This document shows, piece by piece, positions 45,501 through 57,000 of a stretch of DNA of 64,000 nt. Within the stretch, counting starts at the first letter, position 1. The number at the start of each line of letters is the position of its first letter. The DNA is from Clarkia xantiana subsp. parviflora (Eukaryota; Streptophyta; Magnoliopsida; Myrtales; Onagraceae): contig JAPTYO010000011.1 in assembly GCA_036873135.1 (NCBI GenBank), positions 7,059,071 through 7,123,070 on the forward strand. The letters run 5' to 3'. A model generated the notes under the pieces. The model was given only the letters and a program-made list of their open reading frames with translations, ran no database searches and was not told the DNA's origin. The position numbers and the translations under genes were made by a program.

Positions 45501-47690
45501 ATACATAGTAGTTTGCATGATAACTTGTTAGTAATATTTCATACCGTTATCACTTACTGTGTTTATTGAATGCGGATGACTAGTAACGTAGACATAGTCC
45601 CTGCGGTCGTGACTGATAGCCACTTCCTGAATGATAAGTTGAGATGTTCTCCTGATTGTCTGCCTGATGCATTATGCATATTGCCCTTCTTTCCTGAATA
45701 GCTTGCCGCTATATGTGTTGCAAACTGCCGAGTATTTTTGCGTATAGCAATATATCTCAACAGGTAGTGTATTTGAAAAGTGTTATCTTGGCTAAGCAAG
45801 ATACTAGTTTATATCGTCTCTTAGTTCCACTCTAAGGCGACGTTGTACAAGACTCGACTTGTAAATTTTATGAGTTTTAAACAGGGTGCGCACCTGCCAG
45901 CGTGTATCAACCCGCGTTGGGGGAGCATACGTAAAAACATTTTAGTATTTGAGAGTTGTTATCTTGGCTAAGCAAGATACTAGGCGACGTTGTACAAGAC
46001 TCGACTTGTAAATTTTATGAGTTTTAAACAGGGAGCGCACCTGCCAGCGTGTATCAACCCGCGTTGGGGAAGCATACGTAAGAGTATTATTTGAGAGGAG
46101 TTATCTTGGCTAAGCAAGATACTAGTTTATACCGTCTCTTAGTTCCACTCTAAGGCGACGTTGTACAAGACTCGACTTGTAAATTTTATGAGTTTTAAAC
46201 AGGGAGCGCACCTGCCAGCGTTTATCAACCCGCGTTGGGGAAGCATACGTAAAAACATTTTTGTTTTTGAAGAAGCATTTTGTGAACTCTAAAAAGCTTG
46301 TTGATAAAATATTTTGGCATTGAATGTGATACATCCAAATTTTTTTTTGAATTTTTGATACATAAGATATTTGATAAAAATTTTGGAAAAAAATTTTTTT
46401 GGTAAAATATTTGTGATACATGATTCCTGCGTCCAGGGACCATGTAACACTTTTTTGAGAATATGAATTGTGATGCATGCTTTCTGCGTCCAGGAACCAT
46501 GCAACACGCGGTTTGAAAACCTGTAGTACGGAATTGTCATCTTAACCAGAGGACTTTTGCCGTATAAAACGAACCCTGATGGCCTTCGTAATATGGGAAT
46601 GCCGACTAGACAGAGGACATTCGCCATATAGAGTGCACCCTGAACCGGATATACGCACTTGTTATAGAGTGGGGTCGTTGTCTAAACAGAGAACTTCCGC
46701 CGTATAAAACGAACCCTGATGGCGTTCGTAATATGGGAATGCCGACTAGACAGAGGACATTCACCATAAAGAGTGCACCCTGAACCGGATATACGCACTT
46801 GTTATAGAGTGGGGTCGTTGTCTAAACAGAGAACTTCCGTCACTTGAGGGGTGATCAGCCCCGTATGCCCATCCTGTTCTGAATCCAGGGAATGGCTATG
46901 AACATGAGGATTTGCCTCTAACCAGAGATGTCACAGCATGTCCTTTTTTAGAAGTGAACATGGGGCTTGTCTTTAAAAAAGAGGATACCACAACATGCTA
47001 TTTTGATAGTAGGCCTTGGCGTTATTCCAAGGTATTTTTGTAGTAGGTCTTGGTGTTAATCCGAGACATTGCTTGTAGCTGGCGCCCTGAATAGTCGCCG
47101 TTTTGATAATAAATCCGCAGGTTGTTATTGCGGTATATAAGTTGATTGTGCACATAGCTTGATGGCTTTGTGTTTCTGGCATCTTCTAGAGATAGGCGCC
47201 TATGTTATGAATGGAGAAATAAACTCCTTGTTGACGTAGATAACAGATATGTTGGTGTTGTATACCATAGATCATTCCTTGAACACAATGCTTAGCTTGT
47301 ATTGTTGAAGTAGATTTTTGTGCATAGGTTACTACTTGGCGTAATTCCTGAGTAGTAATCGTAGTGTAGCATGTACTTCCCATTTTTTGATTCCATGATG
47401 ACGCCTTTGATGTAGTCGTCAATATGAGTAGGTTGTTGTTGATAAGCGTTGTCATAACGCGTAATAGATTTTGCTTGCATATGCCATAATTTCTTGGATT
47501 ATTGAAGTAGATAATAGGCGCGTAGTTTTGTTGCTTCGCGTTTAATCCAAAGAATAGCGTGCAAGAGATAAGTATGTACCTACAAACGTAGATTGACTTT
47601 ATTAGATACTTGCGCGTATTTACATTGATTATACTAGAAATAGTAGGAATGCGTAAAGTAATCTAAAAGAGAGTTGTTTCTCCCGTTTCG
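45501..47690 (-). other. N AT-rich 3' module
   Basis: No gene. It holds three copies of a ~140-175-bp repeat starting with TTATCTTGGCTAAGCAAGAT (45,785, 45,959, 46,100), whose ATCTTG/CAAGAT can pair. An A/T-rich stretch (46,310-46,420) and two copies of a ~150-bp unit at 46,529-46,840 follow. The module reappears in reverse at 53,900-55,870 in X, with different copy numbers. Confidence 0.65.
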
Positions 47691-48752
47691 TCATGGCTGG
47701 TTTGATGACGATGTCGCGTAGTTGGTTGCAACAAATCGCCTCAATGCACCTAGCGTGATGCATTCTTCAATTTCCCAGTTTAATGGTGGACACATGTTTG
47801 TGTTGTGCCCCCAAGTTTTATGGTACTTGCACCATTCTCTGATGTCGTTGCCCAAGAAAGCTGTCTCCGGGGCAAGCGGACTTGGGAGCTTGTTTTCCAG
47901 CAGGTTGACGTAAATGTATTCGGCCACCGTGTTTAGCGGTGTGAAGATGTTGTTGATATCAAAGCTTGTGTCTTCCTGGTTGTTCGTTTTTGCTCGAACT
48001 CCTTTGTCCCAAGTAAGGGGTGTACCCCACCTTAGTTCTTGCTCGCATAAGACTGCTGTCTCAAGCTTATCCTTTAGATCCGCCATGGTTTTTGTTGTTT
48101 GCCATCCATGAGTTCGTCCAAAGAGAAGGAAAGATTTGGCGTTCATGTTTGCATAGAATACGCTTATCACTTCTTCTCTTGTTGCTTTCGCGGTTGAGGC
48201 GTTGGAGGCAAATTTGATGAAGTATTCCAAGATTGGCTCGTCTTCTCCCTGCTCAACGAGCCAAATCTGGTGTCATGGTGAGAACTGGATGCTTTCTTGC
48301 GGGTTCCAGATTGTAATGGCTTGTTCCATTGGTTGCTTCTTTCTTTCATCGACCACTTTCTGCCTCTTGAAGGAATTTATCATGGCCACATGGTATTGGT
48401 GCTTTGCTCTCAAGGCATTGACGTAACAACGCCTTGCGGTTATCTGATCGCCAAGCACTTCTCCAATCCCATGTTCTGTCGGGAACTTCATTTTTTGGTG
48501 GACGGTGGAGGGCACGATCACATAAGGATTGATCGTTGTTCGTCCCAAGATTCCGTTGTAGGCTCCAAGGGATTCTACAACTACGAAAGTGACGTTGATA
48601 TGCAGTGCTCTCCACCCCTGGCCAAGGATGACAGGAAGTGTGATTGTACCCAAGGGTTGTGTAGCTGCTCCTGCGAAGCTAACTAATGAGAAGGTTCCTG
48701 GGGACAAGTCCTTGACATATTTTCCTAGTTGCTCCAGGACTCTGATATGCAA
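47691..48752 (-). pseudogene. Protease and Gag2 of N (5' truncated)
   Basis: Minus strand. The protease part begins at LHIRVLEQLG, just after where the catalytic VDGGS should be, and is joined at 48,752 to flipped gag sequence. The order then follows E1: LGAYNGILGRTTINPY, a Gag2 segment (EYFIKFASNAS, LFGRTHGWQTTKTMADL), PLN motif and the second CHHC knuckle (WCKYHKTWGHNTNMC), ending at TAG near 47,691. One frame break lies near 48,230. It shows the full Gag2 that is truncated in II. Confidence 0.8.
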
Positions 48753-49515
48753 TGCCCTAGCTGAAAAAATGGCAAAGCGCCCAGCAGAATCCATGGAAGA
48801 ATTAGCCGCAAGAGTCAAGGAGTACATAGACCTTGAAAGGTTCAGAAGCCAGAACAAGGCAAAAATCGCTGCAGCAAAGGCGAAAGATAATCCAAAGCAG
48901 AACCAACCAAAACCACATTCAAGTGGTCAACAAGGAAGACATTGGCAACCTCAGCCAAAAAGACCTTTCCAAGGGGATTTTCAGAAGCCAAAGGAAGTAA
49001 ATCTCGCCGACTGCATCCCTCTGAATGCCCCGCTGTCTGTGATTTTTAAAGAAATGAAAGACGCAAATATGTGGAAGGAGCCAAACAACTTCAGGAAAGG
49101 CCCATTGGGAAGAGACAAGGACAAGTGGTGTGAAAACCACGAAGTCTTCGGCCACGAGACCGATAGCTGCGTCAGTCTACGCTTCCGAATCAACAACTTC
49201 GTCCTCAAGGGCGAATTGAAACAATTTTTTGATCAGGGCAACAACCCCTCGAGAAAGACTCAACCATAGTCGTCAAAAAGAACAAACAAGGGAAAAAAAA
49301 AGTCCATGACAACCCTCCGCCAGCCAAGCGAGGGGTAATTAACGTGATACAGGGAGGGCCTGCCGCCGGAGGACAAGTATCTAATGCTCGGGACATTTAT
49401 GCATCCCAAGCAGCAACACTGCCAAAATACGGAAAGAGCAAGCAACCCGAGCAAGAAGACGCAGTCATCCAATTCTCCAGGGAAGACTTGAAGCATATCG
49501 TTTACCCCCACGATG
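48753..49515 (+). pseudogene. C-terminal half of a Gag, flipped fragment
   Basis: Plus strand, starting at ALAEKMAKRPAESMEEL and running through the CHHC knuckle (WCENHEVFGHETDSC) to IVYPHDD. TAG at 49267-49269 interrupts it. It begins within a few bases of where N's gag is cut at 53,228, which suggests the two pieces were once joined. The neighbouring protease is on the other strand. Confidence 0.78.
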
Positions 49516-49864
49516 ATTAAAAAGGAGATACACGTCTCCTGGAAAAAGAGGCAACCGCAACAAAAGGGGCTATTCCAGTCAAATGCCCAAAGGATCAAAG
49601 AGTCCAATCTCGCCAAATGTGTTCCATTGAACACACCGATATATGTCATCCTGAAGGAAATAAAAGAAACCAAGCTGTGGAAAAAACCCTCCAAATTCCA
49701 CAAGGGACCACTAGGAGAAGATGAAAGCAAATGGTGTGAAAATCATGAAGCATACGGCCACGAAACCGAAAGCTGTGTTGGACTAAGATTTCACATAAAC
49801 AACTTGATCTTAGAAGGAAAAATGATGAAGTATATCGACCATGGAAATAAGCATTTATTGCCTT
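49516..49864 (+). pseudogene. Gag knuckle fragment of a divergent lineage
   Basis: The plus-strand frame with PLNTPIYVILKEIKE and the CHHC motif (WCENHEAYGHETESC) is clearly Gag but diverged from E1, II, N and X in this window. It is flanked by rearrangement junctions at ~49,516 and ~49,865. It may come from a fourth element picked up during repair. Confidence 0.65.
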
Positions 49865-50919
49865 CAAGGTTCTTGTTGTCAATCCCGTGATTGGGACGTC
49901 ATCATCACTAACAGGTTTTTCCCGTCCCTCCTTGTGACAAATGTCAGCATTGTCTTGGCTTGTCCTTGTGGAAGGACCTTCTTTGTGTATTTTGGATGAC
50001 TCTGCTTGAGTCTTCTTTGGAGGGCTGTCGCCTTGATCAATGAATTGCTTTAACTTGCCTTTGAGGATGAAGCTGTTAATGCGGTTACGTAGGCTGACGC
50101 AGCGGTCCGTTTCATGGCCGAAGACCTCGTGGTTTTCACACCACTTGTCCTTGTCTCTTCCCAATTGGCCTTTCCTGAAGTTGTTTGGCTCCTTCCACAT
50201 ATTCGCGTCCTTCATTTCTCTCAAAATTACAGACAGCGGGGCATTCAGAGGGATGCAGTCGGCAAGATTTACTTTCTTTGGCTTCCGAAAATCCCCTTGG
50301 CAAGGTCTTGCCAATTTCTTCCTTGCTGACCGTTTGAGGGCGGTTTTACTTGATTCTGCTTTGGGGGTTGTTTCCATGCCTCTTTTTGGTGTAGTGTGTC
50401 TTGATGACTTGTGACTCGAGACTTTGTCCCTATCGTCTCAACTTGTTCGTTGATTGGAGGCAAAAGAGGTAACGGGTTGACACCTTTGTACTGGAAGGCT
50501 CCTTGGTTGGATGGAGGTGGCTGAGCCGCATATCCTTGGTTCTTTAGAGACTCGCGGAATGCGAGTAACTCTTCTAACGCCGCTATCATTGCTGGAGTAA
50601 TGGTGGGCATCGGGTTTGTTCCCGTTCTTTGCTCGCCCTGCGGCATTTCTGCCTGGGATTCATCTTCATGTACCTCTGGTTCGAAACTAGGTGGAGGTGC
50701 GTGATGTTTGTCTCTTGGCTCCTTGTGCTGTGCGCCGGGCACATTGTCAATCGGTATGGATGAAGCTACGGAAGTAGCACTTGGGATGTGGGAGGGTCCC
50801 GACTGGCTCCCAGCTGGAGCTTGGCCTCTTGTTCTTTTGCTTGCGGGGGACTTCTTTGGATGTCCAGGCCTTTTCCTTGTGTTTTTTACCTCTTCGGGAG
50901 GGTTGTAATCACTCGTCAT
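49865..50919 (-). pseudogene. Gag of X, capsid domain deleted
   Basis: Minus strand from ATG (complement of 50917-50919), beginning MTSDYNPPEEV with a degenerate AT-hook (RPGHPKKSP). Around 50,380-50,480 the sequence jumps from the Pro/Gln linker to the region before the CHHC knuckle, losing nearly all of the Retrotrans_gag capsid domain, and the frame shifts near 50,300. The knuckle (WCENHEVFGHETDRC) remains. It cannot make a normal Gag. Confidence 0.78.
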
Positions 50920-50951
50920 GATTTCTGCGGTACGGTAGCTTTTTGTTCGAA

Positions 50952-50969
50952 TCACGTAGACGGCGCCAA
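50952..50969 (-). other. X primer binding site
   Basis: TTGGCGCCGTCTACGTGA on the minus strand, directly after the inverted end of X's 5' LTR. Confidence 0.8.
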
Positions 50970-51188
50970 TGTTGCGTCCGGGTGAACAAGGTCGTGGGGA
51001 CGCATCTGTTTGCGTAGCTGTGCGGGTCGTAACCCTTCTGTCGGGAGGAGGTTGGGCCACTGACAAGTGTTCAGGTTTGCTCCCGTGCGAGGTCTGTGTC
51101 TCAGATTGGCTGTGACTCGGTACGGATGTGACTCGGTACGGATGTGACTCGGTACGGATGTGACTCGGTACGGATGTGACTCGGTACG
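50970..51188 (-). repeat. X 5' LTR, downstream part (inverted)
   Basis: In reverse it reads CGTACCGAGTCACATC repeats through to CACCCGGACGCAACA, matching the end of the outer 3' LTR (60,392-60,580). With 32442-33071 it makes ~849 bp against 856 bp for the 3' LTR. It is followed by GTTGT (51189-51193), the reverse complement of the ACAAC at 33067-33071. Confidence 0.88.
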
Positions 51189-51193
51189 GTTGT

Positions 51194-51956
51194 TGATGGA
51201 TAAGTGTTCAATTCGGGTTCGTGTTTACATTTCGGGCCTCGTCGACACGTCAAAAATTACATCTCGGTTTAAAAACATCTCCCACGGTATCAAAACGGTC
51301 CGGAGGCGCGTTTACGCGCGTCCGGGTTGCGTGACAATTCGGACCTCGCCGAATTGCCCAAATTCGACGAGGTCCGGATTGCCTTACGGGTATCGCGCTA
51401 TTACCGTACCCGCGATTACCGTTACGCGTAGAGAAGTCAAGTTCACGTACTACCAACAAGGATGACGGTTACCGCACGTTCTTGAACCGTCATCAAACCG
51501 CTTTAAAACCAGGTCCGGTCCCAAGAAAGCCTATAAATAGGAGGTCTTGGTCACCCATTTTCACATATTCTCTCATTTGCCCAACTTTGGTATTTTGAGC
51601 TCTGACTTCTCTCTAGAAATTCTCTCTCTCTAGAAATTACCTTTTTGCCACTATAGTGACTTAAGCATCGGAGAGGGCTCCGCTAGCACCACCCCCCCTC
51701 TCCGTGCTAGCATTGGTCCTTAGTGCAGGTTCCGACGCCCCGAGTCACATCCGCCCTGAGCCACATCCGCCCTGAGTCACATCCGCCCTGAGTCACATCC
51801 GCCCTGAGTCACATCCGTACCACAGCCAATCCGAGACACAATCCTCACCCGGGAGCAAGCCTGAACACTCGTCAGTGGCCCAACCGCAGACGGAAGGGTT
51901 ACAGCCCGCACAACCACAGACGCATCCTTACGACTCTGTTCAATCCGGACGCAACA
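51194..51956 (+). repeat. N 5' LTR (LTR E)
   Basis: 763 bp, TGATGGATAAGTG to GACGCAACA. It shares N-type variants with LTR A (33072-33866), including five CGCCCTGAGTCACATC-type repeats. TATA and leader hairpins are present. Confidence 0.9.
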
Positions 51957-51974
51957 TTGGCGCCGTCTACGTGA
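51957..51974 (+). other. N primer binding site
   Basis: TTGGCGCCGTCTACGTGA abuts the LTR end. Confidence 0.8.
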
Positions 51975-52006
51975 TTCGAACAACAAGCTACCATACCGCA
52001 GAAGTC

Positions 52007-53228
52007 ATGGCGAGTGATCACAACCCTCCCAAAGAGGTGAAAAACCCAAGGAAAAGGCCAGGGCGTCCCAGGAAATCCCCGGCAAACAAAAGAGCAGGAG
52101 GCCAAGCTCCAGCTGGGAACCAGTCGGGACCCTCCCACATCCTAAGAGCTACTTCCGTAGCTTCATCCATACCGACTGACAATGTGCCCAACGCACAGCA
52201 CAGAGAGCCAAAGGACAAACACCACGCGCACCCACCTGGTTTCGAGCCAGAAATGCACGAGGATGAATCCCAAACAGAGATGCCACAAGGCGAACAAAGA
52301 CCGGGGGCAAACCCGATGCCCACCGTCACTCCAGCAATGATGGCTGCGCTGGAAGAGTTACTCGCATTTCGCGAGTCTCTCAAAAACCAAGGATACGCAG
52401 CTCAGCCATCTCCGGCCAACCAACAGTATGCTGCGCCAGCAAGAGAGATGTCGCAAGACACTACTCGCTATGGCAATCCTTTCCAGGGCGGGCACCAACA
52501 TGCAAGATATGAACCTGCACGGTCATACACTCCTTTCCAAGGAGCCCAACAGTGGAGGAACGAAAGGCAGCCCCCATTCTACCACCCACAGCAACCAACA
52601 AGAGACGATCCTTTTCAGGACACAAGCAGGGATCAATCTGACATCTACCGCAACAATGGTCAGCAAAATCCTTCAACAGGTTATGCTGAACCGGTAAAGG
52701 GATTTACTGCCGAGATGTTAGAAGAGCTGGTGGAGAAGAAAATGAAGGAGGCAAAAATGAAGGGTATGCACGCTCTTGAAGAAAAGGCGTTACATCCGTT
52801 CGCTGACCACTTGGTGAACAGTCGCGTCCCAGACGCACTGTACCGAATTGGAGGAGACCCCTACCGGGGAAAAGGAGACCCAATTGAACACGTGCAAAAG
52901 GACGAGGCCTCTCTGCTAGGCAGGACGAAGAACCCACACCATTTCGCAATGACGTTTTCACAAACTCTTGCCGGGACTGCAGCGCACTGGTTCTTCTCAC
53001 TGCCATGTGGAAGCATTACTTCATGGGCAGACCTAAAGGCCAAGTTCATTCAACGATACATGGGCGAGCGCACATTGTTAAAAGGGGCAAACGCTTTGGA
53101 CGACGTCCAACAACAAAACGAGGAGTCCTTGGCCGACTACTACGTCCGCTTCAATCAGAAAATTTCTGACATTCAGGGGAACCTGACTGAAGGAGAAATC
53201 GTTCGAGCATTCATTCGAAATCTCGGAC
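52007..53228 (+). pseudogene. Gag of N, N-terminal part
   Basis: It starts at MASDHNPPKEV (52007), with an AT-hook-like KRPGRPRKSP, a Pro/Gln linker and most of the Retrotrans_gag domain (AAHWFFSLP, FIQRYMGERTLLKG, EIVRAFIRNLGR). The homology breaks at 53,228, just before the GNALAEKMAKRPAE stretch of II. The frame stays open to 53,515 by running into unrelated sequence. The missing half is probably the flipped piece at 48,753. Confidence 0.82.
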
Positions 53229-53578
53229 GAAGTGCGAAGTCTTCAGAGAAAAGCAAGGGAAAAGAAAAGGCGGATGATAACCCACCTATCGCCAAACGCC
53301 AGAAAAACAACGTCACTTACGAAACCAACTGGGACAAGTTGTACAATCTTTGGAGTATGACTGCAGAAGAAGCAAACCTCAAACTCCTAGGAAGTAAACC
53401 TCATCGCCTACTTGAGTCAACGACTGCCTTCCTTGACAAAGATGTTGAAGAACAACACAAGCAAAGTAAAACTCGGGGGCATGACATCAACTTTTGTCCA
53501 TCCCCAAAAGGATAGATTGAAGAACTCAACACGCTAGATGCATTGAGAAACTATGTGGCACGTGGCAGAATCAACTAG
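53229..53578 (+). pseudogene. Gag2 C-terminal fragment (X side of breakpoint)
   Basis: It opens with KGKEKADDNPPIAKR, which elsewhere lies between knuckle and protease, then jumps to a Gag2-like end (LLESTTAFLDKDVEE, HDINFCPSP). TAG at 53513-53515 interrupts it, and it stops at 53576-53578 after LRNYVARGRIN. The knuckle is degenerate (first Cys lost). Confidence 0.6.
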
Positions 53579-56400
53579 CCAACAAATCACCCATGGGGAC
53601 GTCAAACACATCACCAATCCCTTTATCTTCCTTATCTCCTTTTCGCATATCTATGTTCAATCTTTTAAAGATTAAGTACAACTAATGCTTATTAGCCTCA
53701 GTAATTTTCAAAAGAAGTAATCACTAGATGCTTTCTTGTAATCCGTCGTGTGAACTCTAAATATCTAATAAAGGATAAATCTACTTTCGTAGGTACATTA
53801 TTATGACGCGTATTACCTTGGAATAACGCCAAGTAACAACTACACACATATTCCTCGCGTCAACAACACAAAGTCTCAAGCATTTTATACGCGCAAGACT
53901 AAAAATCATGTCGCAATAATAAAAGGCGGGGACGTTACACAAGGACAGATCATGCACTATTAGAAGTTGAACCAATATAAACAATCAGGAAACAGCGATA
54001 CAACTGCCAAATAACTTGGGGGGCACCAAGCTGACAAGTGCTCGGCAATCCTACCTAGCATATATACATGCCTATCATAATCTACACCTATCGTATCCGC
54101 CCTCAGGGAAGTTTCCTACACAAACAAGGAATCCTCGTATCAAATTCCTTTACTTCATTTATTATATGCATGACTAAAAAGAAAATTTCATGACTTCATA
54201 CTTTTGCAAACTTATAAAAATTGCGATCATCTGACAAAAGTAACTCTACTCGTAGGTACATGCTACACTACGATTACTACTCGGGAATTACACCAAGTAG
54301 TAACCTATGCACAAAAATCTACTTCAACAATACAAGCTACGCATTGTGTGCAAGGAAGGATCTATGGTATACAACACCAACATATCTGTTATCTACACCA
54401 ACAAGGAGTTTATTTCTCCATTCATAACATAGGCGTCTATCTCTAGAAGATGCCGGCAACACAAAGCCATCAAGCTATGTACAACAAACTTATACCGCAA
54501 TGACAACTTGCGGACTATTATCAAAACGACGACTATTCAGGACGTTAGCTACAAAAAATGTCTCGGATTAACACCAAGACCTATTATCAAAACAACGACT
54601 ATTCAGGACGTCAGCTACAAGCAATATCTTGGATTAACACCAAGACCTACTACTAAAATACCTTGGATTAACACCAAGGCCTACTATCAAAATAGCATGT
54701 TGTGGTATCCTCTTTTTTAAAGACAAGCCCCATGTTCACTTCTAAAAAGGACATGCTGTGACATCTCTGGTTAGAGGCAAATCCTCATGTTCATAGCCAT
54801 TCCCTGGATTCAGAACAGGAGGGGCATACGGGGCTGATCACCCCTTAAGTGACGGAAGTTCTCTATTTAGACAACGACCCCACTCTATAACAAGTGCGTA
54901 TATCCGGTTCAGGGTGCACTCTTTATGGCGAATTTCCTCTGTCTAGACGGCATTCCCATATTACGAACGCCATCAGGGTTCGTTTTATACGGAAAAAGTC
55001 CTCTGGTTAAGATGACAATTCTGTACTACATATTTTCAAACCGTGTTGCATGGTTCCTGGACGCAGAAAGCATGCATCACAATTCATATTCTCAAAAAAG
55101 TGTTACATGGTCCCTGGACGCAGGAATCATGTATCACAAATATTTTTTCAAACATTTTACCAAAAATTTTGCCAAAAATTTTATCAAATATTTTATGTAT
55201 CAAACACCTTTCCAAAAAAATTTATCAACACGGTTTTTTGGATGTATCACATTCAATGTCAAAAAAAATTTCAAATATTTTACCAACAAGCTTTTTAGGG
55301 TTCACAAAATGCTTCTTCAAAAACAAAAATGTTTTTACGTATGCTTCCCCAACGCGGGTTGATACACGCTGGCAGGTGCGCACCCTGTTTAAAACTCATT
55401 AAATCTACAAGTAGAGTCTTGTACAACGTCGCCTTAGAGTGGAACTAAGAGACGGTATAAACTAGTATCTTGCTTAGTCAAGGTAACATCTCTCAAATAA
55501 TATTTTTACGTATGCTTCCCCAACGCGGGTTGATACACGCTGGCAGGTGCGCACCCTGTTTAAAACTCATTAAATCTACAAGTAGAGTCTTGTACAACGT
55601 CGCCTTAGAGTGGAACTAAGAGACGGTATAAACTAGTATCTTGCTTAGCCAAGATAACATCTCTCAAATAATATTTTTACGTATGCTTCCCCAACGCGGG
55701 TTGATACACATATAGCGGCAAGCTATTCAGGAAAGAAAGGAAATATGCATAATGCATCAGGCAAGCAATTAGGAGAGCATCTCAACTTATCAATCAGGAA
55801 GTGGCTATCGGTCACGACTGCAGGGACTATGTCTACGATACTAGTCATCCACATTCAATAAACGCAGACTCGGCGGAACAAGCAGAAATTGCCACCGTCA
55901 TCTCCAAACAAAACCTATAGTGCGCAAGTCACAACATCCTATGCTCTACCCATCTCGCCATGCCTTGGAGTCTAGCCAAGAGGGGCGATCACAACACTTA
56001 ACAATGTGCGACGTATAGTCGCAACTACGGACATCATGTTCATCATTTAAGGATATATATCCTATCTCTCAAGTCCAAAGCATATGGACAACATAGATAA
56101 CTCAAGGTATGAAATATTACTAACAAGTTATCACATAATTACTATTGAAAACAGGTCCAGGTGACGAAATAACATGCAAGCAAAAGCATGGACAAAGAAT
56201 TGTCAACATCAACCCATTCACAAAGGGTTCAACATGCTGGAAGCAAATAGCCCAACAGCAACCAAGAGTCTACATCATCTCTAAGGACTTATGGCAAAGA
56301 GTTCACAATATCAACAACAAATGCAAGAATGATTGTTTCAACATTCAGCACAACATAGCTCTTCAACATAAGGGCGACAATCAGCAATCAACAAACACTT
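53579..56400 (+). other. X AT-rich 3' module
   Basis: No supported gene. It is a reverse-oriented homologue of 45,500-47,690: paired tandem motifs at 54,507-54,700 (about 65-bp units with ACTATTCAGGACGT), an A/T-rich tract at 55,130-55,300, and repeats with AACGCGGGTTGATACACGC at 55,344, 55,521 and 55,695. Confidence 0.6.
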
Positions 56401-57000
56401 ATCTCAGTAGGAGTAACGCTCCTCCTTGGGCCGGTCCCTCGACCGGGGGGCAGAAGACACCTCCGCACAACCCTCAACTCTATTTCCTTTATCACAAGAA
56501 GGAATTAGCACGGTCATGCTCAGCATAAAGAACTAAGAATCGCTCGAGGAACGCGACCCTGCGTCGGATCTTTCGAGAATTATGCTAAGAACAGAAACTG
56601 CAAGCCAACGATATCCTAGAAAGTGCTATCAACAATCCAGCCAGTGCGCAAGCACGCACCAACACTTGTTTAAGCACTTATGCAACAAACGCTCCATGCG
56701 AGACGACCGCGTACGTACAAGACTTATTAGTCTTTGTGCAACAAGTAACAAGCATCGCGCAAGGGGGGCAACCTCTTCAGCACAATAACCTTGCATGACA
56801 ACACCGAGCGCATACTCGCAGCATACAAGATTACAATGGTGGAATATTTTCTAAGTGTTTCCATGTACGTGCACACATGTCGACAAGGATGCATGTCGAC
56901 AAAGAGAAAAATATTTTCTAAGTATTTCCATGTACGTACGTACGTGTCGACAAAGATGGATTGCGCACAGCAAGTAGCTATGCCTCCTAATCACACCTAC
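56401..57000 (+). other. X spacer with partial 66-bp units
   Basis: It contains the conserved foldable CCGGTCCCTCGACCGG (56,430), then degraded 66-bp minisatellite units at 56,840-56,960 with GTCGACAAGG and the TACGTAC core. No gene. Confidence 0.6.

Noticed and set aside
45785..46255. Possible tRNA or small RNA gene in the repeated TTATCTTGGCTAAGCAAGAT units
   Set aside because: A short hairpin only; no cloverleaf or polymerase III boxes could be made to fit.
51189..51193. Simple palindromic duplication or head-to-head insertion at the LTR D/E junction
   Set aside because: A head-to-head insertion would not explain why the missing end of X's 5' LTR is found here inverted next to the reverse complement of N's target site; the inversion model explains both junctions.
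55043..55402. ORFs of 119-145 codons in the AT-rich module of X
   Set aside because: Lys/Asn/Phe-rich chance ORFs in A/T tracts; counterparts in N (46,122-46,627) are frame-broken and read on the opposite strand.
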